The notes under the pieces: generated by a model
Databases searched by the model: none
Told to the model about the DNA's origin: nothing
Seen by the model: the letters and a program-made list of their open reading frames with translations, nothing else
Shown here: in pieces, positions 1 through 4,776 of the stretch
Layout of the letters: the number at the start of each line of letters is the position of its first letter
Position numbering within the stretch: position 1 is the first letter of the stretch
Program-made: the position numbers and the translations under genes
DNA from: Acidobacteriota bacterium
Lineage (GTDB): Bacteria; Acidobacteriota; Terriglobia; Terriglobales; Acidobacteriaceae
Assembly (NCBI GenBank): GCA_021793595.1
Contig: JAJYSL010000241.1
Span: 1-6,617, forward strand
Reading direction: 5' to 3'
Length of the DNA stretch: 6,617 nt

Positions 1-2509
1 CGTAGAGCCGGCGATACATCTCTCGATTGCGCATAATTGCCTCCACATATTCGCGCGTCTGGGTAAACGGAATGGACTCGACGAACTCCGGTATGCTGGC
101 GTAGGGGCCATTGGCTAGCCAGGCCTTTACGCGGTCGTCCCCGGCGTTGTAGGCGGCAAGTGCATATTCCTGCTGGCCATTGAACTCATCCATCAATTCG
201 CGGAAATATGCCGTGCCGAGTTTCAGATTCACGTCGGGATTCAACAGGTACGAGGTCCGATAGGGGCGCACGCGCTCCTTGCGCGACAATTTGCTTCCGA
301 CGCGCGGTAACAACTGCATCAGCCCCCAGGCGTTGGCATAGGAGATGGCGCCAGGATTGAATTCCGATTCCTGCCTGATCAGCGAAGCCACCAGGTACGG
401 ATCGAGACTCTGCCGTTCTGAGTCGCGCTGCAAAACAGACCAATACGGTTGCGGAAACAAAATATCCCAATATGGGCGCGGAATGGCATCGATGGGAGCG
501 GCGAAATAGGTTTGCACTTTCTCTTTCAACAAGTGCAGCGCTCGCCAATTTTCTCCATAAGAACTGTAGAGTTGAGCTTCCGCATAGGCTGCCCAGGTTC
601 TGCTGTCGGGGCTGGCACTGATCTCCGGCACGATGTATTGGTTCAGTCCGGCATTGGCCAGCAAGCGGGCACGATCCACGTGAATGTCGTCCTCTGGAAT
701 GTCCGTGGTGAGGACGGGCACTGGAGGATCGTCGACGCGCACCAAGATGGGAAGCGTTTCCGGATCGACATTGCCCAGGTGGGCCAGCCGCTGTTGCGCC
801 AGGCCGGTGTAATAATACTGCGGGAACACGCGGACCAGTTTTCGATAGCAGGCGGCCGCAGCGGTAGGATTTTTTTCGTACTCCTCATACACCACACCGC
901 GCCAATAAATGGCCGCCGATACGTGGCTATCAGTGGGGTAGCGCTCAATTTGTTCGTCGAACCATCGCGCCGCCGTTTTCTTGTCGCCGATACGGTAATT
1001 CAGCCAGGCGGCATGCCAGTGACTGAGGGGCGCCATCGCGCTATCCGGAAAGCGCTGCGCCAGGTCACCATAGTATTGGATCGCCGAGGGCAAGTCATTG
1101 GCGACCAGCGCCATGTTGCCGGCGGAAAACAATGCCTCTGCCGTCCATCGGTTGGTGGGGAAACGCCGTTCAATCTGGGCGATGAGGGCCTTCACCCGAG
1201 CAACGTCCTTGGCGTCACGCGCGGCCTCCACCATTAGGTAGAGTCGAGTGGCTCCGGCATTGTCGTCAGTGTCCGACAGGCGCGCCAGCTGCGAGGGGTC
1301 CACATGATGCGTCTGCTTGAATGTCGCCACCGCCGCTCGCGCCAGCAGTCCGTTCCTTTGCGGGGTACCGACGATGGAAGAATCGGACGCGAGTGATTGA
1401 TATTCCGTCGCGGCGGCGGCATAGTGTCCCGCGAGGTACAAGCCATCCGCATGATGCAGCCTTTGCGGTACGGTGAAGGGCGGCTTGAACCCCATCTGCA
1501 CCAACTCTGGTTGCACCTGGCCCGACTCCGTGCTGGTGGGGTAGTCCAGATAAATATGCGTATACAGCCGCTGCGCTTGCTGACGATTGCCAGCAAGCTG
1601 ATTGGCCTTGGCCAGAGCGAAAAGATAGGTGGAGGAATCCGCCAATGGGCTGCCGCGCAATGCTTTGAGTTGCGCTATGGCGGCCTGCGGATCGCCCTCG
1701 CCAAGTTTGATGTTGGCAAGTAGCAGCATGGCATGATCGATCAGCACGCTGTCCGGATGGCGCTGTGCGAAGTCCTGCAAAAGCTGTTCGGCGCTTCCAT
1801 ATTGCTGCTGCGCGAATTCCGCCTTGGCCCCAAGATAGTCGGCATAGTCGTCCAGTGCCTTGCCCTTGCGGGCGGCCCGTTGAAAGGATGCGGCGGCGTC
1901 CTTAAATTTTCCATCGAGAAAGTAGGCCTGGCCTAGGGCCATATATGCGGCGGCGGCTGCCTCTCCGGAATGCGACCGGGCATAGCGGAGCACGCCGGCA
2001 TAGGCCGGGCTGGTACGCTGCTGCATCAACTGCTGCGCCATGGGGCGCAGCTCGGAAGAGACAACGAAAGCGTGATGCAGCTGATGCACACGGGCCAGGG
2101 TGCGAGCACTGACGTGGCGCCGACGATGGTGGCGGCGATCGTAGCGAGCCCGCGCTTCTTCTTCACGCCGCCGACGCGCACTCTCCGAAAGATGGTCGGT
2201 GCTGCGGGCGTAGCGGCTGCTGCTTCGATAAGATCGGCGGTGTTTCGTGGAGGCGATGCGCGCTCGACTGCTGCGACGACGACTGGAAGTGGTGGAATGC
2301 CGCCTGGTCGAGTGCGCGGTTGTGCGCGTCCCTTTATGATGCGTCGCCGTGTCGGTGCCTTGCGCCAAGCCCGCCGCCGTTATTGCAAGGAATAAGGCAA
2401 GCAAAATCGACAAGACGCGCAGGTGAGGCGCAAATTTTCTTCGAGGGCAAAGCAGATCCAGCGGGCAGGCAACGGGCCGGTCGAAGCCGACAACATCCAA
2501 AAACTGCAT
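1..2509 (-). CDS. Secreted TPR-containing lytic murein transglycosylase (Slt70-like), 3' end outside window
   Basis: One open frame without stops runs from ATG at 2509 to the window edge, giving at least 836 residues. Residues 1-50 look like a signal peptide: a long n-region ending in RRKF at 23-26, a Leu/Ala-rich core at about 32-48 and a possible cut near GLA-Q50. Residues 57-146 are an Arg/Ser/His-rich linker. Residues about 155-640 are helical with TPR-like repeats, for example ALGQAYFLDGKFKDAAASFQ. The SLT catalytic domain starts near 700: the ES motif RQESEFNP puts the expected catalytic Glu at E714, followed by GLMQ (729-732), AYNAG (786-790) and a final TREYVEAIMRN segment. The family cleaves the MurNAc-GlcNAc bond of peptidoglycan to 1,6-anhydroMurNAc products, in the periplasm. 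Slt70 of E. coli has the same order of helical superhelix then SLT domain. A TAG 15 bases upstream of the ATG fixes the start region. Little of the C-terminus should be missing. Family assignment is secure; the exact subfamily is not. Confidence 0.93.
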   Translation of the reverse strand, partial: MQFLDVVGFDRPVACPLDLLCPRRKFAPHLRVLSILLALFLAITAAGLAQGTDTATHHKGTRTTAHSTRRHSTTSSRRRSSRARIASTKHRRSYRSSSRYARSTDHLSESARRRREEEARARYDRRHHRRRHVSARTLARVHQLHHAFVVSSELRPMAQQLMQQRTSPAYAGVLRYARSHSGEAAAAAYMALGQAYFLDGKFKDAAASFQRAARKGKALDDYADYLGAKAEFAQQQYGSAEQLLQDFAQRHPDSVLIDHAMLLLANIKLGEGDPQAAIAQLKALRGSPLADSSTYLFALAKANQLAGNRQQAQRLYTHIYLDYPTSTESGQVQPELVQMGFKPPFTVPQRLHHADGLYLAGHYAAAATEYQSLASDSSIVGTPQRNGLLARAAVATFKQTHHVDPSQLARLSDTDDNAGATRLYLMVEAARDAKDVARVKALIAQIERRFPTNRWTAEALFSAGNMALVANDLPSAIQYYGDLAQRFPDSAMAPLSHWHAAWLNYRIGDKKTAARWFDEQIERYPTDSHVSAAIYWRGVVYEEYEKNPTAAAACYRKLVRVFPQYYYTGLAQQRLAHLGNVDPETLPILVRVDDPPVPVLTTDIPEDDIHVDRARLLANAGLNQYIVPEISASPDSRTWAAYAEAQLYSSYGENWRALHLLKEKVQTYFAAPIDAIPRPYWDILFPQPYWSVLQRDSERQSLDPYLVASLIRQESEFNPGAISYANAWGLMQLLPRVGSKLSRKERVRPYRTSYLLNPDVNLKLGTAYFRELMDEFNGQQEYALAAYNAGDDRVKAWLANGPYASIPEFVESIPFTQTREYVEAIMRNREMYRRLY
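2072..2341 (-). other. Arg/Ser/His-rich low-complexity linker of the transglycosylase
   Basis: This stretch encodes residues 57-146 of the transglycosylase. By hand count it holds 26 Arg, 2 Lys and 12 His in 90 residues, with only six acidic residues, and includes clusters such as SSRRRSSRARI, ARRRREEE and RRHHRRRH. It sits directly after the predicted signal peptide and before the helical solenoid. It is most likely disordered and strongly positively charged, on the periplasmic side. Binding to anionic envelope polymers is an inference. Confidence 0.75.
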
Positions 2510-2518
2510 ATGTCTATC

Positions 2519-2546
2519 AATCTAGCGGGAGATGGCCCAAAATCAA
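2519..2546 (-). promoter_or_regulatory. Candidate sigma70-type promoter of the transglycosylase gene
   Basis: On the minus strand TTGATT (2546-2541) and TAGATT (2524-2519) are separated by 16 bases. Each matches the consensus at 4 of 6 positions. The -10 box ends 9 bases before the ATG at 2509, so the predicted transcript would start within about three bases of the start codon. No Shine-Dalgarno sequence is visible, which agrees with a very short or absent leader. Confidence 0.4.
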
Positions 2547-2563
2547 AGTGACGGCGTGAATTC

Positions 2564-2576
2564 CCTGTTTTTCAGG
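2564..2576. repeat. Small dyad CCTG-N5-CAGG in the divergent intergenic region
   Basis: CCTG (2564-2567) and CAGG (2573-2576) flank TTTTT, near the middle of the 157-base gap between the divergent transglycosylase and SnoaL-like genes. It could be an operator half-site pair. The arms are only four bases, so chance is a good explanation. Confidence 0.2.
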
Positions 2577-2630
2577 TAATGAGGTACCAGCCCTGCCTGA
2601 CGATCAAGTTGGTCAGACCTCAATGCCTCA

Positions 2631-2660
2631 ATGACCGCGAGCGGTAAGAGCCGCTATAAT
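2631..2660 (+). promoter_or_regulatory. Candidate promoter of the SnoaL-like gene, leaderless type
   Basis: A perfect TATAAT lies at 2655-2660 and ATGACC, matching 4 of 6 bases of the -35 consensus, at 2631-2636, with an 18-base spacer. Only six bases separate the -10 box from ATG at 2667, so transcription should begin at or next to the A of the start codon. A tight hairpin-like dyad, ACCGC-GA-GCGGT, occupies 2634-2645 between the boxes and could be an operator. A tandem CCTCAATG repeat (2617-2632) lies just upstream. Confidence 0.55.
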
Positions 2661-2666
2661 TCTCCG

Positions 2667-3080
2667 ATGTCGAACAGACAGAACCTCGAAGAAGCCATCA
2701 GGCGTTTCGCTGATCCGCTGCTACGAGAGGAGTATTTCCGTCTGTATTCTGACGACATCGTTTTGCACGGTTATCCCGGGGTCGAGCCGGGACTGGAAAG
2801 CGTGAAGCGCTTCTACCACGCTTTCTGGCAAGTATTTCCAGATGCGCGAGTCACGCTGCAGGAACTGGTCGAGGAGCGAGAGACGCTGGTTGCCCGATAT
2901 GTAATCACAGGAACACAGCACGAGCTTTTTATGGGCGTTGCGGCGTCCGGACAGCGGATTGAGCTTCCTGGCATAAGCATCATGCATTTCAGCAGTGGCC
3001 AGTGCTTTGAGCGGTGGACCTGCTCCGACTCCTTGGTGCTGTTGAATCAGATAGGCGCGCCGATAACCCCAGCATCTTGA
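2667..3080 (+). CDS. SnoaL-like / ester cyclase family protein (NTF2-like fold)
   Basis: The product has 137 residues, the normal size for a single-domain SnoaL-like protein. Family features seen in order are an N-terminal helix with FADPLLREEYFRLYSDDIVLHG (conserved H34), the PGLESVKRFYHAFWQVFPD segment (41-59), the central strand pair LQELVEERETLVARYVITGTQ (64-84), the FMGVAASGQRIELPGISIMHF block (88-108) and a closing FERWTCSDSLVLLNQIG (114-130) with D121. These small alpha+beta barrels include polyketide cyclases, but most members are uncharacterised, so the substrate cannot be given. I chose ATG 2667 over the in-frame ATG 2631 because the latter overlaps the promoter, the 12 extra residues fall outside the domain, and TATAAT lies six bases before 2667. 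The gene is divergent from the transglycosylase and 180 bases upstream of the sigma factor on the same strand. Cytoplasmic; no signal peptide. Confidence 0.88.
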   Translation: MSNRQNLEEAIRRFADPLLREEYFRLYSDDIVLHGYPGVEPGLESVKRFYHAFWQVFPDARVTLQELVEERETLVARYVITGTQHELFMGVAASGQRIELPGISIMHFSSGQCFERWTCSDSLVLLNQIGAPITPAS

Positions 3081-3104
3081 CAGGTGCGTTTCTGCTGGAA
3101 TTGT
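3077..3104 (+). promoter_or_regulatory. Weak candidate promoter for the sigma/anti-sigma operon
   Basis: A perfect TTGACA (3077-3082) overlaps the stop codon of the SnoaL-like gene. With a 16-base spacer the best -10 is AATTGT (3099-3104), matching only 3 of 6 positions. A second weak pair is TTGTCC (3148-3153) with TACCAT (3172-3177), spacer 18. I searched 3081-3260 for an ECF-type GGAAC...GTC autoregulatory promoter and found none that is convincing. Confidence 0.25.
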
Positions 3105-3260
3105 CTCTCGCGAACAAAACTGCCTCACCAGAGTTTTTCAGCGTGATTTGTCCGCAACCGCGGACGCGGTCTACCATCTAATCAACTGCTAGGTATTGCG
3201 ATTCGGAGTTCTCGTTCGACGCGATGGCGAGCAGCGAGATCGAAAGGGCTGCTCCAGACC
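3081..3260 (+). other. Intergenic leader upstream of the ECF sigma gene
   Basis: This 180-base gap holds no credible gene. It contains three short inverted repeats: CCAGCA/TGCTGG (3069-3074 and 3093-3098, spanning the upstream stop codon), ACCGC-GGAC-GCGGT (3157-3170) and GAGCAGC/GCTGCTC (3229-3235 and 3248-3254). None has a run of T behind it, so none looks like an intrinsic terminator. Confidence 0.5.
3229..3254 (+). repeat. 7-bp inverted repeat just before the sigma start codon
   Basis: GAGCAGC (3229-3235) and GCTGCTC (3248-3254) are perfect complements around a 12-base loop. The stem ends six bases before ATG 3261. The only Shine-Dalgarno-like bases, AAAGG (3243-3247), are in the loop, so folding of the mRNA could limit translation of the sigma factor. 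Confidence 0.4.
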
Positions 3261-3896
3261 ATGGCAACTACGCTGACCCCGGAAGAAATGGAAGCAAATG
3301 CGCAGCACCCTGACCTTTTGCTGGTTGAAAGGGTAAGAAGCGGGGATTTGAGCGCGTTTGAACAACTGATGCGCCAGTATGATCGCCAGATCTTCCGCAT
3401 TGCTCTGCATATCACGCAAAATCGTGAAGATGCGGAAGACATTGTGCAGGACACTTTCTTCAAGGCATTTCAAAAATTGAAGCAGTTCCAGGGAAACTCC
3501 AAGTTTTATACCTGGCTGGTACGCATTGCCGTGAATGAATCGCTGATGCGCCTACGCAAGCGCCGCTCGCAGAAGACCGTTTCCATGGACGATGAGATCC
3601 AGACCGAGGAGGGTTCCATTCCACGCGATTTTGCCGACTGGATGCCGAACCCGGAACAAAATTACAACCAATCGGAGTTGGCGGATATTCTGCGGCGAAC
3701 CATTCAGGGGTTGCCGCCGGGATTTCGCACCGTTTTCGCGCTGCGGGACATTGATGGGCTGTCGACCGAAGAAACTGCACAGGCGCTGGGACTGAGCGTG
3801 CCGGCAGTCAAAAGCCGTCTGTTGCGGGCACGGCTGCAATTGCGCGAACGACTTAGCCGGTACTTTCGAGTTCCCACAGGAGAACATGCGCGGTGA
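3261..3896 (+). CDS. RNA polymerase sigma factor, ECF (sigma-70 family, RpoE/SigW-like)
   Basis: The 211-residue product has the two-domain ECF layout. Region 2 covers about residues 29-101: FEQLMRQYDRQIFRIALHI, the DAEDIVQDTFFKAF segment (57-70) that contacts core polymerase, and FYTWLVRIAVNESLMRLRKRR (82-102), which recognises the -10. A variable acidic linker spans about 103-138. Region 4 covers about 142-202: LPPGFRTVFALRDIDGLS then the helix-turn-helix EETAQALGLSVPAVKSRLLRAR (170-191), which reads the -35. There is no region 1.1 or region 3, as expected for the group. The next gene overlaps its stop codon and encodes a zinc-finger anti-sigma, so activity is probably controlled by sequestration. 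ATG 3261 is the first normal start; an in-frame ATG at 3288 is also possible. No strong ribosome binding site is visible, and a hairpin precedes the start. The regulon is unknown. Confidence 0.96.
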   Translation: MATTLTPEEMEANAQHPDLLLVERVRSGDLSAFEQLMRQYDRQIFRIALHITQNREDAEDIVQDTFFKAFQKLKQFQGNSKFYTWLVRIAVNESLMRLRKRRSQKTVSMDDEIQTEEGSIPRDFADWMPNPEQNYNQSELADILRRTIQGLPPGFRTVFALRDIDGLSTEETAQALGLSVPAVKSRLLRARLQLRERLSRYFRVPTGEHAR

Positions 3897-4144
3897 ACTG
3901 CACAGAGTTTTTGAGCAATCTAACAGATTATTTTGACGCCAAAACAGCCGCAACCCTGCGCGTGGAACTGGAGCAACATATGGCCGGTTGCAGCCACTGT
4001 CACGTCACCGTGGATACCACTCGTCAGACCATCGAAATCTATCGCAACAATGAGGTATTTGAGCTGCCGGAGACGATTCGGACCCAACTGCATCAAGCGG
4101 TGCTGACGAAATGCTCAAAGCTAAAGCAAAAGAAGCCGAAGTAG
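3893..4144 (+). CDS. Soluble zinc-finger anti-sigma factor (zf-HC2/ZAS type)
   Basis: The gene encodes 83 residues starting at GTG 3893, which overlaps the sigma factor's TGA as GTGA; this suggests translational coupling. AGGAG at 3878-3882 lies 10 bases before the GTG. The zinc motif is C3 with H29-x3-C33-x2-C36, the ligand pattern of zinc-binding anti-sigma domains. The C3-to-H29 distance of 26 equals that of C11-to-H37 in Streptomyces RsrA, a redox-responsive anti-sigma. No membrane helix is present, so it acts in the cytoplasm, presumably holding the upstream sigma factor inactive. After the zinc helix a second helical part (about 40-75) and a Lys-rich tail (CSKLKQKKPK, with a further C74) complete the protein. 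Family and partner are well supported by motif plus overlap. Redox sensing is only an inference, because the same ligand pattern occurs in zinc anti-sigmas that do not sense redox. Confidence 0.9.
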   Translation: MNCTEFLSNLTDYFDAKTAATLRVELEQHMAGCSHCHVTVDTTRQTIEIYRNNEVFELPETIRTQLHQAVLTKCSKLKQKKPK

Positions 4145-4160
4145 AAAGCTCCTCCATTGC

Positions 4161-4179
4161 TGGCAGCCGTGCCATTCGT
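4161..4179 (+). terminator. Possible weak terminator of the sigma/anti-sigma operon
   Basis: TGGCA-GCCG-TGCCA (4161-4174) is a perfect 5-bp stem with a 4-base loop, followed by TTCGTTTCG. It begins 16 bases after the anti-sigma stop, in the 75-base gap between convergent genes. The stem is short and the T-tract is broken, so termination may be inefficient. On the opposite strand the pair TCCGC/GGCGGA-type stem at 4211-4228 overlaps the membrane protein's stop codon and is weaker still. Confidence 0.35.
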
Positions 4180-4219
4180 TTCGTTCCATGAATTCGCTTG
4201 ATCCGGCAAATCCGCGGTA

Positions 4220-4678
4220 TTAGGCGGAAAGCTTGTTCCGATGCACGCGCAGCTCTTCCGGCAGACGTTCCTGCAGTGCCCGGGCCTGCTGGCTGAGATA
4301 GGTCGGCGCCGGTGTGACGACTGCTACAACGATCCAAGCCACAAGCGAGATCAGGAGTCCGAGAATCGCGACCCGCTCCACGCTGACCACCACGGACAGC
4401 TGGTGCAATTGCAGGCTGAGAACCACCCAATCGCGCAGGGGCTCAATATGGTGCAGCACCATCAATGCCAAAACAAATGCTGCAATGGCAAGGGTGGAGG
4501 TTCCAATCAGCAGTACATCCACGGCGCGATGAATCCGCTGGCGCGCATGACATTGATGGCAGTTCCGAAGATGTTCCTCGTAGTCGGTACGCATTTCTGG
4601 ATGCAACCCGGAGATGTCATACCGCCATCCTGCAAGGATGTCCCCAACCACAGGGTCGATACAACGAATTTTCCGCAT
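4220..4678 (-). CDS. Zinc-finger-like membrane protein, possible membrane anti-sigma or regulator
   Basis: I do not recognise this protein as a named family member. Its 152 residues have three parts. The cytoplasmic-looking head (1-52) carries C6 and H36-x3-C40-x2-C43, the ligand pattern of zinc-binding anti-sigma domains, with a C-to-H spacing of 30. Two hydrophobic helices follow, about 53-75 and 103-121, separated by a stretch with an amphipathic look (84-100). A charged tail follows (SQQARALQERLPEELRVHRNK). Arg residues at 46, 48 and 51 before the first helix suggest both ends face the cytoplasm. AGGAG ends three bases before ATG 4678 and GAGGA lies a little further up, so the start is well supported. 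The gene is convergent with the ECF sigma/anti-sigma pair and follows the YycJ-like gene after 98 bases. A second, membrane-bound control point for the same sigma factor is plausible but unproven; a zf-HC2 membrane protein with no sigma partner is the alternative. Confidence 0.8.
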   Translation of the reverse strand: MRKIRCIDPVVGDILAGWRYDISGLHPEMRTDYEEHLRNCHQCHARQRIHRAVDVLLIGTSTLAIAAFVLALMVLHHIEPLRDWVVLSLQLHQLSVVVSVERVAILGLLISLVAWIVVAVVTPAPTYLSQQARALQERLPEELRVHRNKLSA

Positions 4679-4776
4679 AGTCTCCTGATTTCCTCAAAGC
4701 TGTTGCTACCTAACTACTTAGATCGACTCAATTGTAACGTAAACGGTAGCAACAGCGGCAAGAATCTTGCATCTTC
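4679..4776 (-). promoter_or_regulatory. AT-richer gap upstream of the membrane zinc-finger gene with candidate -10
   Basis: On the minus strand TACAAT (4736-4731) matches 5 of 6 bases of the -10 consensus. The nearest -35 is poor (TTGCCG, 4761-4756, spacer 19). A transcript from here would start near 4724, inside the loop of the 12-bp inverted repeat described separately, and leave a leader of about 46 bases. A further small dyad, GCAAG-AAT-CTTGC, lies at 4758-4770. Confidence 0.3.
4699..4756. repeat. Perfect 12-bp inverted repeat with 34-base spacer
   Basis: GCTGTTGCTACC (4699-4710) and GGTAGCAACAGC (4745-4756) are exact reverse complements. The spacer (4711-4744) is AT-rich and holds the candidate -10 box of the downstream minus-strand gene. 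The right-hand arm as read on the minus strand ends about 20 bases before the start codon. It could be a pair of operator half-sites flanking the promoter, or an RNA stem in read-through transcripts from the YycJ-like gene. The long loop and lack of a T-tract argue against an intrinsic terminator. Confidence 0.75.

Noticed and set aside
449..1237. 262-residue open frame on the plus strand
   Set aside because: It is antisense and codon-aligned to the transglycosylase frame, which has clear SLT and TPR motifs. Its translation has no recognisable features, and long antisense frames are common in GC-rich genes.
2631..2666. Upstream ATG 2631 as the start of the SnoaL-like gene
   Set aside because: The codons would cover the -35 box, spacer and a perfect TATAAT, and the 12 added residues fall outside the conserved domain.
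3069..3098. CCAGCA/TGCTGG stem as a terminator of the SnoaL-like gene
   Set aside because: The loop is 18 bases, the stem includes coding bases, and no T-tract follows.
3224..3313. Possible 29-codon upstream ORF overlapping the sigma start in another frame
   Set aside because: It has no ribosome binding site and no recognisable product; its ATG is expected by chance.
3886..3936. ATG 3886 just after AGGAG as an alternative start before the anti-sigma gene
   Set aside because: It is in a different frame and ends after 16 codons; the GTG at 3893 gives the zinc-finger protein with a suitable spacing from AGGAG.
4005..4430. 141-residue minus-strand frame between the anti-sigma and membrane protein genes
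   Set aside because: It overlaps the ends of both real genes in other frames and has no domain-like features.
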